NCBI GenBank assembly: GCA_020635725.1 | Contig: JACJZF010000006.1 | Coordinates: 124,001 to 188,000 of the forward strand | Source of the DNA: Flavobacteriales bacterium | GTDB taxonomy: Bacteria; Bacteroidota; Bacteroidia; Flavobacteriales_F; PHOS-HE28 | Direction: 5' to 3' | Length of the DNA: 64,000 nucleotides | Shown here: positions 1 through 8,851 of the stretch, piece after piece | How the letters are laid out: each line of letters opens with the position of its first letter | How positions within the stretch are numbered: the stretch's first letter is position 1 | The notes under the pieces: model-generated | Database searches by the model: none | Seen by the model: only the letters and a program-made list of their open reading frames with translations | Told to the model about the DNA's origin: nothing | Program-made: the position numbers and the translations under genes

Positions 1-3000
1 TGCTGAACACCATCAGTCCCCAGCGATCGAAGACCTTGAAGTCATACGAGCCTTGCTCCACGCCCAATGTGGAAGGTCTGAAACCATCGTTGTGCCCGTC
101 GCCGTTCGGGGTGAAGGCGTTCGCCGTGAACACCGTGAGGTCATCCTCCACGCGCACGCGCTCGCACGCCTCGCTCATGCATCCGAGTGTGTCGGTGGCC
201 AGCAGGCACACCTCGTGCTCGCCGATGGTGGCCGGTGTGAAGGTCCATAGGAATACTCCGCTGGTATCGATCACCGTCCCATCGATCACCCAGGTATAGG
301 TGGCATGCGGGGCAGGGTGATGCGTGATGACCGTGGTAGCGTTGCTCGCGCTCACCCGTTCCGGCCATGCGCTGAAGACCGAGGCCGGGCCACCAGACAC
401 CAGGATCGCGTTTTCCGATACGAGCGTGGCCGCACAGCCGCTGGTGTCCGTGACCGTGATTGATGGGAGGTAAAGCCCCGGAACGGTGTAGGTGTGCATG
501 GCGCTGGTATCGCCCACGGACGATGAGCCGTCTCCGAAAAGCCAATCGACATGCGCTACCGGGCCTGTGGTCCCGTTGGTGAGCACCGCTTGCAACGGAG
601 CGCATCCGGCCAGCACGTCCACCGTGAAGGCTGGAACCGGTACCGGGTTCACGACCAGGACCACGGTGCTCACATCCGTCAGCCCTTCGCACGCGCCGCT
701 GCCCATCACCGTGTAGGAGTACGCTCCGGCGGCATCGCTGGCAGGGTCGAACCAGCCGCTTGACGAGCCTTCCGGACCGCTCCAGCTGCCGCCCGAATCG
801 AAACCAGCCAATGCGTCGATCAGGTTCGTGGGCCCGGCATCGGCGCAGAGCTCAACAAGCGATGCCGTTCCCGCGCTTGGCATCTGATCCACCTGCACGT
901 TCAACGTTGCTTGGTCGTTCACGCAGGGCGGTGTTCCCGTTACGCTGTAAGCGTAGAGTCCTGCTGGCATGACCGAGGGGTCGATCGCTGTGATGGGATC
1001 GCCAGCTGGATCCAGCCAAACGCCATTCGGGTCAGCGAGCGGGTTCAGGAGCGTATTCGGGTCGAGCGCGTTTCCGGTAGAGCACAGCGCGACAACCAGA
1101 TCCGGTCCTGCGTCAGGGGCCTGGCTCACCGTCACCGTGACCAGGCTGCTCACCGATACGCAAGGGGCCGATGCGTTGAGCGAATACGTGTACACGCCTT
1201 CGGCGTCGAAGATCACGTTGAATTGAGCGTTGTGCGGCGCGCCGCTCGGTGCAGTCCATGTTCCACCTGAGGTGGGAGACCCGATGAGCGCATTGAACAA
1301 GGAGGCCGGCGCCGATGCATCGGAGCATAGTTGCAGGTTGCCGTCCTGCCCGGCATTGGGCTGCGACACAACGGACAAAGTCACGGTCGCAGAGGCCGAA
1401 GGGCACGGTGCTGAGCCGTTGATCGTATAGGTGTACGGCCCGCTGACCGCAGTGGCGGGATCGATACTGCCGCTGGTAACCGCGCCGGTGGGGCTCGTCC
1501 ATGTTCCACCGGGTTGCGGCGTGCCGTTGAGTTGAGCGAACAGGTTCGTTGGTACCGCGGTCTGGCAGATCTGCAAGGCGCCATCGCTGCCTGCATCGGC
1601 CGCTGCCATCGTGCTCACGATCACTTGAGCGCTGGCATCGGGGCACGGCGCAAGTCCGATCACGGTGTAGGTGTAACTGCCGTCCGCCGATACGCTAGGC
1701 AGAAAGACGCCATCACTGACCAAGCCATCGGGCCCTGCCCATGTGCCACCGGGCGCGGCCCCGGGGCCAAGCAACGGGAAGAGTCCGGCGGCGCCATCTG
1801 AGCTGCACACGGTCAGCGCGGCATTCGTTCCGGCGTACGGCTGCGGATTGAGCTCAACCAGAACATTAGAACTGGCATCCGGGCATGGCGTCTGTCCTGC
1901 GACCACGTACGTGAAAACGCCGGGCGCATCCGTGGCCGGTACGTACATGCCATTGGAGGGGCCAGCGGGTCCGGTCCACGAACCGCCCGGATCCGGAGCG
2001 CCCGTGATCAATGCGAACAGGTCGAGCGGATCGCTTGCCTCGCAGAGCGTCACCGTGGCATCGCCGCCAGCGTTCGCCTCAGGCGCCAGGGTCAGCTCCA
2101 GCATCGCCTGCGCGCTGATGCATGGAGCCATCGCCGTGATGCTGTAGAGGTATGAACCGGAAACGGCGGTGCTCAGGTCGAGTGGCATGGGCAGGACCGT
2201 ACCATCGGGGCCGAGCCAACTTCCGCCGGGGTCGGGTGTCCCAGCGAGCAGGGTCAAGAGTTGCGCGGTCCCGGTCGCGCACAAGGTCACTGCGGCATCG
2301 ACTCCCGCATCCGGCGCAGCCTGCACGGAGACCGTGATGGTTGCTTGATCATTCGCACAAGGCGGCAGTCCATCGACGATGTACGCATAGATGCCCGTGG
2401 GATCGATACCCGCCTCGAAGACGCCGTCGCTCGGGCTTCCATCAGGCGCGAACCAGTTCCCGTTGATGTCCGGTGATCCACCGAGGCTCATGAAGAGGTC
2501 GGAGGGCGCGGCGTCGTCGCACACAAAGAGCGCATTGCTGATGCCTGCGCTTGGCGTGGCATGCACGGTGACCGTGACCGTGCTGGCTACAGCGACACAC
2601 GGCGCGGCTGGTGATAGCGAATAGGTATAGACTCCCGGTAGGTCCTGTGCGGGATCGAATACAGCGCCGGCTGCGCCCGCGGGTCCCGTCCAGCTTCCTC
2701 CTGCATCCGGTGCGCCAATGAGGGTTGTGAGCAAATCGATCGGTGCGTCATTCGAACACAAGGTGATGGCACCGTCCGAACCGGCGGATGGCTGTTGCGT
2801 GATCGCGATGCTGAGCACTGCGCTCGCTGAGCATGGGGGATTCGCGCTGCTCACGGTATAGGTGTAATCGCCTGCGGCTTGCGTGGCCGGATCGAGTGTG
2901 CCGATATGCGGTTGACCCGTGGGGTCGCTCCAGGTTCCATTGGGGTCGGGCGTGCCGGTGAGCAAGGCGAAGAGGTCGATCGGACCGGATGTGCTGCAAT

Positions 3001-3634
3001 AGCTGAAGGCGTTGCCGAGGCCGGCATTGGCGGTGCACGCCTGTATCACCGCGGGCTGCGAGGGCACCACCACATCGCCACCGCACCCGGCGCTTCCCCA
3101 AGATCCCGTTTCGCTATCGCCGAAGGTGTTCACCGCCACGCTCAGGTCCAACCCGTTCACGCAAGCCGCGCCGCTGAGCACGCTTATCGTCCAGCAGAAG
3201 GTCCAGGAGCCCGTGCTGAAATCGCCGAAATTGTTGCCGGGGTTGCCGTCGTTGTTCAGGTCGAAGAAGAAGCCCGGCCCTTGCGGCCCCAAGGCTGTGC
3301 CTGCTGTTCCTTGCACGCTGTTGTACCAGCCCCAGGTGCCGGCGCTGCCACCAGCTGTGGCGGGCGGTGGGCCCGGTTGCAGGGTGGCCAGGTCCCAGCC
3401 CGGGCCGAAGGTGGCGGCGGCCCCATGGAACCAGTTGGCATTGGTGGTGTTCCAGTTGCTCACCGTGAGGCAGAAGGTCACCGTCTCGCCGCAGGCGTAC
3501 GTTCCTCCATTCGGTGGCGTGCTCGCTGTGAGCGAATAGCCGGTTAGGCAGGGCTGCGCGATCAGCTCCGGGGCAGCCAGAAGCAATGCGCCGAGCAAGC
3601 CAGCGGTAAAGAAGGAGATGGGCTTGCCGGCCAT
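1..3634 (-). CDS. Giant repeat surface protein with gliding-motility-type C-terminal domain (3' end cut by window)
   Basis: This reading frame is open from the ATG at 3632-3634 to the left edge, giving about 1211 residues, with the C-terminus missing. It starts with a signal peptide (MAGKPISFF..., ending near LIAQ) and an N-terminal domain of about 170 residues. Ten tandem repeats of about 80 residues follow, each with a pattern like GGSWTGPxG, GxYTYTV and a PC pair, so each has two cysteines that could form a disulfide. A PKD-like stretch (LFGDGSSSVGD) comes next, then the motif AFTPNGDGHNDGF and FKVFDRWG, the hallmark of the gliding-motility-associated C-terminal domain family used for T9SS export. 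It is therefore probably an exported, cell-surface or secreted adhesin. It lies 45 bases downstream of pfkA on the same strand. The exact ligand is unknown. Confidence 0.9.
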   Translation of the reverse strand, partial: MAGKPISFFTAGLLGALLLAAPELIAQPCLTGYSLTASTPPNGGTYACGETVTFCLTVSNWNTTNANWFHGAAATFGPGWDLATLQPGPPPATAGGSAGTWGWYNSVQGTAGTALGPQGPGFFFDLNNDGNPGNNFGDFSTGSWTFCWTISVLSGAACVNGLDLSVAVNTFGDSETGSWGSAGCGGDVVVPSQPAVIQACTANAGLGNAFSYCSTSGPIDLFALLTGTPDPNGTWSDPTGQPHIGTLDPATQAAGDYTYTVSSANPPCSASAVLSIAITQQPSAGSDGAITLCSNDAPIDLLTTLIGAPDAGGSWTGPAGAAGAVFDPAQDLPGVYTYSLSPAAPCVAVASTVTVTVHATPSAGISNALFVCDDAAPSDLFMSLGGSPDINGNWFAPDGSPSDGVFEAGIDPTGIYAYIVDGLPPCANDQATITVSVQAAPDAGVDAAVTLCATGTAQLLTLLAGTPDPGGSWLGPDGTVLPMPLDLSTAVSGSYLYSITAMAPCISAQAMLELTLAPEANAGGDATVTLCEASDPLDLFALITGAPDPGGSWTGPAGPSNGMYVPATDAPGVFTYVVAGQTPCPDASSNVLVELNPQPYAGTNAALTVCSSDGAAGLFPLLGPGAAPGGTWAGPDGLVSDGVFLPSVSADGSYTYTVIGLAPCPDASAQVIVSTMAAADAGSDGALQICQTAVPTNLFAQLNGTPQPGGTWTSPTGAVTSGSIDPATAVSGPYTYTINGSAPCPSASATVTLSVVSQPNAGQDGNLQLCSDASAPASLFNALIGSPTSGGTWTAPSGAPHNAQFNVIFDAEGVYTYSLNASAPCVSVSSLVTVTVSQAPDAGPDLVVALCSTGNALDPNTLLNPLADPNGVWLDPAGDPITAIDPSVMPAGLYAYSVTGTPPCVNDQATLNVQVDQMPSAGTASLVELCADAGPTNLIDALAGFDSGGSWSGPEGSSSGWFDPASDAAGAYSYTVMGSGACEGLTDVSTVVLVVNPVPVPAFTVDVLAGCAPLQAVLTNGTTGPVAHVDWLFGDGSSSVGDTSAMHTYTVPGLYLPSITVTDTSGCAATLVSENAILVSGGPASVFSAWPERVSASNATTVITHHPAPHATYTWVIDGTVIDTSGVFLWTFTPATIGEHEVCLLATDTLGCMSEACERVRVEDDLTVFTANAFTPNGDGHNDGFRPSTLGVEQGSYDFKVFDRWGLMVFS
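700..3060 (-). repeat. Ten tandem repeats of about 239 bases inside the adhesin gene
   Basis: The conserved tryptophan-containing segment (GGxWxxPxG in the protein) recurs near 782, 1016, 1257, 1499, 1740, 1977, 2217, 2453, 2690 and 2930, a regular spacing of 234-242 bases, or about 80 codons. The DNA copies have diverged clearly while the protein pattern is kept, which points to old duplications held by selection rather than a recent expansion. Confidence 0.85.
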
Positions 3635-3679
3635 GTGTCCAAGATATTGACCGGAATGATCCCTGCCGGGGTTGCCCGA

Positions 3680-4666
3680 CTAGGTGGCGAGCACGGGCAG
3701 GATGGCGAGCAGTTGCTCGTCGAGCTGCTTCCGATTGCCGATGGCCTCAGCGAAGGGTGTGAGCACCACGCGGCCGCAGACCTCGCCGAGCATCGCATCG
3801 TGGGCGCCTTCAAGGATCCGATCCACTGCCGCCACGCCCAGGCGGCTGGCGAGGACACGGTCCATGGCACTGGGCGAGCCGCCGCGCTGGAGGTGGCCGA
3901 GCACGGTCACACGCATGTCGAAGTGCGGCAGGTGCTCCTTCACCTGTCCCGCGATGGCGAAGGCGTTGCCCATCTCATCGCCCTCGGCCACCACCACGAT
4001 GCTCGAGGACTTGCTGGTCTTGGCCTGGCGAAGGGCGGCTACCAGTTCCTCGATGCGCTGCGGCACTTCGGGCAGCATCACGTATTCGGCACCGGAGCCG
4101 ATGGCGCTCGCCAGAGCGATGAAACCCGTGTCGCGGCCCATCACCTCAACGAAGAAGAGCCGCTCGTGCGCCGAGGCGGTGTCACGGATCTTATCGATCG
4201 CCTCGATGGCCGTGTTCACCGCGGTGTCGAAGCCGATGGTGCGGTCTGTGCCCGCCAGGTCGTTGTCGATGGTGCCCGGTAGGCCCACGATGCGCACGCC
4301 ATGCTCCTGATGCAGCAGGTGAGCGCCGGTGAAGGTGCCGTCGCCGCCAATGGCCACCAGCGCGCCGATGCCATGCCGTTCCAAGGTCTCCTTCGCCTTG
4401 ACCCGCCCGGCCGCGGTCCTGAATTCCTCGGATCGCGCCGATCGTAGCATGGTTCCGCCACGCTGCACGATGTTGCTGACGTCACGGGGCCCCAATGGAA
4501 TGAGCCGGTCCTGCAGAAGGCCTTCATACCCGTTGAGGATGCCACTCACCCGCAATCCTCTGCTCGTCGCCGCGCGTACCACGGCACGTATGGCGGCGTT
4601 CATGCCAGGGCTGTCGCCGCCGGAGGTCAGAACGCCGATGTGCCCGATGGACGGGCCTGCGCTCAT
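3680..4666 (-). CDS. pfkA: ATP-dependent 6-phosphofructokinase
   Basis: PfkA phosphorylates fructose 6-phosphate to fructose 1,6-bisphosphate in glycolysis, in the cytoplasm. The 328-residue product has the usual bacterial length. TSGGDSPGMNA lies at about 14-24, GGDGT at 107-111 and PGTIDND at 130-136, with the catalytic aspartate in the latter. Glycines in GGDGT and before TIDND are what ATP-using enzymes carry, where pyrophosphate-using relatives have aspartate and lysine. VEVMGRDTG and RGGSPSAMDR complete the substrate site. The ATG overlaps the stop of the upstream exported propeller protein (ATGA), so the two are probably translated from one message. Confidence 0.96.
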   Translation of the reverse strand: MSAGPSIGHIGVLTSGGDSPGMNAAIRAVVRAATSRGLRVSGILNGYEGLLQDRLIPLGPRDVSNIVQRGGTMLRSARSEEFRTAAGRVKAKETLERHGIGALVAIGGDGTFTGAHLLHQEHGVRIVGLPGTIDNDLAGTDRTIGFDTAVNTAIEAIDKIRDTASAHERLFFVEVMGRDTGFIALASAIGSGAEYVMLPEVPQRIEELVAALRQAKTSKSSSIVVVAEGDEMGNAFAIAGQVKEHLPHFDMRVTVLGHLQRGGSPSAMDRVLASRLGVAAVDRILEGAHDAMLGEVCGRVVLTPFAEAIGNRKQLDEQLLAILPVLAT

Positions 4667-5886
4667 TGCGCGATCACCGTGCCCAGCAGCGAACGCTTGC
4701 CCGCTGAGGGGTCCACGAGCATCACCCGGTAGGTGCCCGCGCGCAGTTCTCCGCGCGCCACGGTCACCAAGCCGCTGCTCAGGCCGGCCTGGTAGGCGAC
4801 CTGCTTGCCGCTGGCATCGATCAATGCGATGGCCGAGCCGCTCGCCGAACCGCTCAGGTCAACGCTGAAGTGGTCCGTGAAGAGCGTGGGGAAGGGCTGC
4901 GGGAGCTCGGTCGCGGAGGACTCATCCACCGATGTGGTGGTGCCGGCATGGCTGTACAGGTGGGTCAGTGTGCCCATGTACAGGGTGGTGCCGCCCGCGT
5001 GGAAGCAGTATTGCGCGATCAGGTCCAAGGCATCCACATTGGTGTTGTAGCTCGACCAGCTCTGCCCGTTGTTGGTGGAGCGCAGCACATCGCTCGTTCC
5101 GATGGCGCAGGCCCAGTACTTTCCGTCGTACTGGATCAGCTCGCCCGCGGTGGGGTTCGCAGGCGCGCCCGTGGCGTTCTGCCAGGCCTGCCAGTTGCCG
5201 CCGGTGTAGTTGCGGTAGCGGTAGCCGAATGTGGAGATGATCACCATGCGCGAGGCATCGCCCTGCACCGCGTAGCACGTGAAGTTCGATGACATGTCCG
5301 ACACCCAGTTGATCCCGAGGTCGGTGGAGGAGGTGAGGCCGGCCGAGGTGGCGGCCCAGACACGGCTGTTGATGTACGCCAGCTGGTACACCGTCATGTT
5401 CGCGCTCAACCCGCCGTTGCCGCTGAACCAGTTGGCGCCGTCATCCGTGGAGCGCCACACGCCGCCCGTATTGCTCCCGACCGTGCCCTTGAACACCGCG
5501 AAGGTGGTGGTGCCGAAACGGAAGAACTTCTTCACGAAGTTGGCTTGGCTGCTGGCCGGCAGACCGGTGTTCGAGAGGGTCCAGGAAGCGCCGCCATTGG
5601 TGCTCTTGTACACCCCGTTGTGCGTGCCGGCGAACAGCACGTTGCCGTTGTAGAAGACCGATTCCACCGCAGTGCCCGTGGGAAGCCCGCTGTTCGTGGG
5701 GTTCCAGTTGGCGCCGCCGTTCGTGCTGGTGATCACCCCGTTCCCGTAAGAGACCATGTGAATGGCGCCAGGCGTGGTGGTCACGCTGAAGATCGACTGG
5801 TACCCGGGGTGGTTGTACATGCTCCATTGCGCTTGAACAGCGATGGAGAACAGGACGGTCAGGCTCAAAAGGGCGTATCGGTTCAT
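4663..5886 (-). CDS. T9SS-exported BNR-repeat beta-propeller protein
   Basis: The chosen start (ATG at 5886, MNRYALLSL) puts a signal peptide ending in VQAQ at the N-terminus; in-frame ATGs at 5892 and 5901 are possible. The 407-residue product contains at least five Asp-box/BNR-like motifs (STNGGANW, STNGGASW, STDDGANW, STDLGINW, STNNGQSW), as in sialidase-like and photosystem-stability-like propellers. The C-terminal 80 residues (PQPFPTLFTDHFSV... ending TVIAQ) look like a T9SS type A sorting domain. It is likely displayed at the surface or secreted. Its enzyme activity, if any, is not evident: Asp-boxes are structural. It heads a possible operon with pfkA. Confidence 0.85.
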   Translation of the reverse strand: MNRYALLSLTVLFSIAVQAQWSMYNHPGYQSIFSVTTTPGAIHMVSYGNGVITSTNGGANWNPTNSGLPTGTAVESVFYNGNVLFAGTHNGVYKSTNGGASWTLSNTGLPASSQANFVKKFFRFGTTTFAVFKGTVGSNTGGVWRSTDDGANWFSGNGGLSANMTVYQLAYINSRVWAATSAGLTSSTDLGINWVSDMSSNFTCYAVQGDASRMVIISTFGYRYRNYTGGNWQAWQNATGAPANPTAGELIQYDGKYWACAIGTSDVLRSTNNGQSWSSYNTNVDALDLIAQYCFHAGGTTLYMGTLTHLYSHAGTTTSVDESSATELPQPFPTLFTDHFSVDLSGSASGSAIALIDASGKQVAYQAGLSSGLVTVARGELRAGTYRVMLVDPSAGKRSLLGTVIAQ

Positions 5887-5911
5887 GCTCATGGCATTCA
5901 TGGGTGGGCCG

Positions 5912-5939
5912 CGAATTTAGGTCGATAGGGCTAACTTGC
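5912..5939. promoter_or_regulatory. Divergent -7 boxes between propeller gene and small His/Cys protein gene
   Basis: On the minus strand TAAATTCG (5912-5919) fits the TAnnTTyG -7 box that recurs in this window and lies 25 bases before the propeller-protein ATG. On the plus strand TAACTTGC (5932-5939) is a weaker match, 12 bases before the small gene at 5952. No clear -33 element was identified. Confidence 0.45.
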
Positions 5940-5951
5940 GCCGTCTTCGCC

Positions 5952-6257
5952 ATGCGGCCCTCGTTACTCATCGCTCTGCTTCTTGGCCTCGCTTTCGGGA
6001 CTGGGCAGGTGATGCGCAGCCTGCCGCACGGGTGCGATGTGGCTCATGCCCCTCATGAGCAACCACCCGGCGCGAGCGGCGAGGTGCATGCGCATTGCGA
6101 GGTCTGCGACTTCAGCGGGCTGCCGTTCGACCAGGTGCCGAGCCTGGCACAGGTCATCATGCCTTCGCCTTGCGCGGAGCTAGGAGCCCCGGCCCTTGAG
6201 TCGGTGCTTGTCCGATCGGCATCGCTGCATGCCGGGCGGGGCCCACCTGCCGCCTAA
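5952..6257 (+). CDS. Small exported His/Cys-rich protein of unknown function
   Basis: A 101-residue product starting at MRPSLLIALL has a hydrophobic signal-like N-terminus (to about residue 20) followed by a His- and Cys-containing stretch: HGCDVAHAPHEQ and then HAHCEVCDF. The HxHCxxC arrangement suggests metal binding in the periplasm. An earlier in-frame start at 5904 would bury the signal peptide and overlap the divergent promoter, so it is not favoured. The gene precedes the riboswitch, TonB-dependent receptor and lipoprotein and may be linked to the same metal or cofactor uptake. I do not recognise a named family with certainty. The stop lies inside the 5' edge of the riboswitch. Confidence 0.6.
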   Translation: MRPSLLIALLLGLAFGTGQVMRSLPHGCDVAHAPHEQPPGASGEVHAHCEVCDFSGLPFDQVPSLAQVIMPSPCAELGAPALESVLVRSASLHAGRGPPAA

Positions 6258-6402
6258 GAAGCAGTCTCCGTTCGCCGCCAGGCCGAAGCGGATCCGTGCC
6301 GTCGCTTTCGTGAATCGACCTCACGGCTGGTCCTAGGCCAACTGGTAACGCATCGGGAAGGCAGCGTGATTCCCGTGCCGCCCGTGAGCGAGAGACGCCC
6401 GT
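6232..6402 (+). promoter_or_regulatory. Probable cobalamin riboswitch
   Basis: The leader of the TonB-dependent receptor gene shows the core blocks of the cobalamin aptamer in order: GCCAACTGG (6337-6345, consensus GCCACTGG), GGGAAGGC (6355-6362) and GTGAGCGAGAGAC (6384-6396, consensus TGAGCCAGGAGAC). Upstream, GGATCCGTGCCGTCGC resembles the aptamer's AATCCGxxGCxGTCCCGC part, less perfectly. CGGGCG (6233-6238) could pair with CGCCCG (6396-6401) as closing helix P1, overlapping the end of the small gene. Blocks and order are seen in the sequence; the fold was not computed. It would repress the receptor when cobalamin is plentiful. Confidence 0.6.
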
Positions 6403-6457
6403 AGTTCAGTCCGTTCGATTCATGCCACACCGGTGCTCCTGTGGTTCAAGTTCCGTG

Positions 6458-8794
6458 ATGCGATTCAGTCTATCCGTGATACCGCTCCTTGCCCTCGTGG
6501 TCGCGCAGCCCGCTGCCGCGCAATCCGGCGAAGCATGCGCGCTCACCGTGAGCGGCCGTGTGATCGATGCGCACGACCGGGCTCCTCTTGCTTTCGCGGA
6601 AGTGTTCATCCCCGCCTTGTCCAAAGGCACGGTCGCCGATGCCGAAGGGCGCTATGCCATCAGCGGCCTCTGCCCGGGCACCTACCTCTTGCGCGTCGCT
6701 CATTTAGGGTGCGAGACCGTTGAGCGCGAGGTGCGCTTGACCGCCGACCTCACGCTCGACCTGCGACTGGAGCACCACGCGAGCGAGTTGCGCGCGCTGG
6801 AAGTGATCCAGGACAGGCCCGATGAGCAAGTGGGCCAGGCGCATGCGCAAGTGGACCGCGATGCCATGGAACGCGGCAGCGGGCGCACGCTCGGCGAAAT
6901 GATCGCCGTGATACCGGGCGTCAGCACGCTCAACAGCGGGCCCACCATCAGCAAGCCCATGGTGCACGGCCTTACCGGCAACCGCGTGCTGGTGCTGAAC
7001 CAAGGCGTTCGTCAGGAGGATCAGCAATGGGGCAGCGAGCACGCGCCCAACCTGGATCCCTTCAGCAGCGACCGCCTCACCGTGGTAAAAGGCGCGGCCA
7101 GCGTGCAGTACGGCAGCGATGCCATCGGCGGCGTGGTGATCACCGAGCCGGTGGAGCTTCCACGCGAAGGTCCCGTGAGCGGTGAATTGCGCGGTGTGGG
7201 AATGTGGAATGGGCGGGCAATCGGCGGGAATGGATTGCTGCAGGGCGCGGTGAAGGGAGTACAGGGCCTCGGCTGGCGCGTGCAGGGCAGCAGCCGCAGC
7301 ATGGGCGATAGCCGCTCAGCGGACTACAACCTGAGCAATACGGGGATGCATGAATCAGGAGCATCGGCCTCCATCGGCTACCGCAACCACCGGTGGAACG
7401 CTTCGGCCTTTGGCAGCTGGTACGCACGTGAGCTCGGCATCCTGCGCGCGGCGCACATCGGCAACCTCACCGACCTGCAGAACGCGATCAGCAGCGGCGA
7501 ACCGTGGTACATCGGCGACTACACCCGTGCCATCGACGCACCTCGTCAAACGGTGGAGCACCTGCTCGCCAAGGCCGAATTGGGATATGCCATGAGCGAA
7601 CGGGGCCGATTGGTCCTCACCTACGGCTATCAGACCGATGACCGGCAGGAGTACGACATACGCCGCGGCGGTCGGAGCGATCGGCCTGCGCTGGATCTGA
7701 ACCTCATCACACACACCGGTGATGCGGTGTACAAGCATTGGATCGGAAAGAAGGTGCACCGCAAGGTCGGCTTCAGCGGAGTGGACCAGGAGAACACCAA
7801 TGTTCCTGGTACCGGCATTCGGCCCTTGATCCCGAATTACAGCAAGCAGAGCGGCGGCGCCTTTTTGATCGAGCATGTAACCGTCAACGAGAGGTTGGAG
7901 CTGGAAGCGGGCGCGCGGCTGGAGCTGACCCGGCTGCAGGTGGTGAAGTATGATCGGAGCGATGCGTTGATACGGCCTGAGCATGAGTTCACGAACCATG
8001 CGCTCAGCATCGGTGCGAACTGGAGCCCGGCCGATAGCGCGCGCATCCGGTTCAACCTGAGCACGGCGTTCCGTCCGCCGCATGTGAGCGAGCTGTACAG
8101 CGAAGGCCTGCATCATGGCTCCGCCGCGATCGAGACAGGCGACTCGGCCTTGCAGAGCGAACGCGCCTTGAAAGGCGTTCTCGATCTGGAGACCGCCCTG
8201 TTCAATGGACGGGCGCATGCGCTGCTCACCGCTCATGTCTCGCACATCAACCACTTCATCTACCTGCGTCCAGCGGGCTATCAGCTCACCATCCGCGGCG
8301 CGTTCCCGGTCTTCACCTATGTGGCGACGGATGCGCTCCTTTCCGGGCTCGATGCGGCCTTTGACCTGCGCCTGGTCGGACCCTTCACCTGGCGCTTGCG
8401 TGCATCCACGGTGCACGGCCGCGACCTCACCAACGATGAATGGCTCTTCCAGATGCCGTCGGACAGAGTGGAGAATTCGATCGCCTACGCACCGCTCAGC
8501 ACGGGTGGCTGGAAAGAGGTCGAGGTGGCCGCCACCAGCTCCTTCGTGTTCGAGCAGCAGCGTATCCCGGTGGGCCTTGATTTCACCGCGCCGCCATCGA
8601 CCTATCATCTGGTGGGCCTCTCAGCTTCCGCCGTGCGTCCCCTCAGAAAAGGTGAAATTCGATTGGGCCTGCGCGGCAGCAATCTGCTCAATGCCGCCTA
8701 TCGCGACTATCTTGACCGTTTCCGCTACTACGCCGATGCGCGCGGCATCGACATCGCGATCTGGATCACCTACCGCTTCGGAGGCCATGCCTGA
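6458..8794 (+). CDS. TonB-dependent outer-membrane receptor, probably for cobalamin or a metal
   Basis: The 778-residue product starts at MRFSLSVIPL, a signal peptide ending VAQPAAAQ; an ATG 12 codons earlier only adds a polar stretch. An N-terminal carboxypeptidase-regulatory-like domain (VSGRVIDAHDRAPLAFAEV, about 25-105) is typical of Bacteroidota receptors. The plug follows (LGEMIAVIPGVS, VLVLNQGVRQED, VVKGAASVQYGSDAIGGVV), then a beta-barrel ending in aromatic AIWITYRFGG. Such receptors import scarce ligands across the outer membrane using TonB energy. The riboswitch suggests cobalamin. The barrel motif ending SELYSEGLHHG and the neighbouring His/Cys protein resemble metal (zinc-type) receptors, so the ligand is open. 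Confidence 0.88.
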   Translation: MRFSLSVIPLLALVVAQPAAAQSGEACALTVSGRVIDAHDRAPLAFAEVFIPALSKGTVADAEGRYAISGLCPGTYLLRVAHLGCETVEREVRLTADLTLDLRLEHHASELRALEVIQDRPDEQVGQAHAQVDRDAMERGSGRTLGEMIAVIPGVSTLNSGPTISKPMVHGLTGNRVLVLNQGVRQEDQQWGSEHAPNLDPFSSDRLTVVKGAASVQYGSDAIGGVVITEPVELPREGPVSGELRGVGMWNGRAIGGNGLLQGAVKGVQGLGWRVQGSSRSMGDSRSADYNLSNTGMHESGASASIGYRNHRWNASAFGSWYARELGILRAAHIGNLTDLQNAISSGEPWYIGDYTRAIDAPRQTVEHLLAKAELGYAMSERGRLVLTYGYQTDDRQEYDIRRGGRSDRPALDLNLITHTGDAVYKHWIGKKVHRKVGFSGVDQENTNVPGTGIRPLIPNYSKQSGGAFLIEHVTVNERLELEAGARLELTRLQVVKYDRSDALIRPEHEFTNHALSIGANWSPADSARIRFNLSTAFRPPHVSELYSEGLHHGSAAIETGDSALQSERALKGVLDLETALFNGRAHALLTAHVSHINHFIYLRPAGYQLTIRGAFPVFTYVATDALLSGLDAAFDLRLVGPFTWRLRASTVHGRDLTNDEWLFQMPSDRVENSIAYAPLSTGGWKEVEVAATSSFVFEQQRIPVGLDFTAPPSTYHLVGLSASAVRPLRKGEIRLGLRGSNLLNAAYRDYLDRFRYYADARGIDIAIWITYRFGGHA

Positions 8795-8851
8795 TCCCGC
8801 ATTCGACCACGCTGCATGAACAACAACCCAACAGCCCAAAAACCCAAGAAC

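Noticed and set aside
6458..8794. Naming the receptor BtuB or ZnuD
   Set aside because: The riboswitch and barrel or neighbour clues point in different directions; ligand left open.
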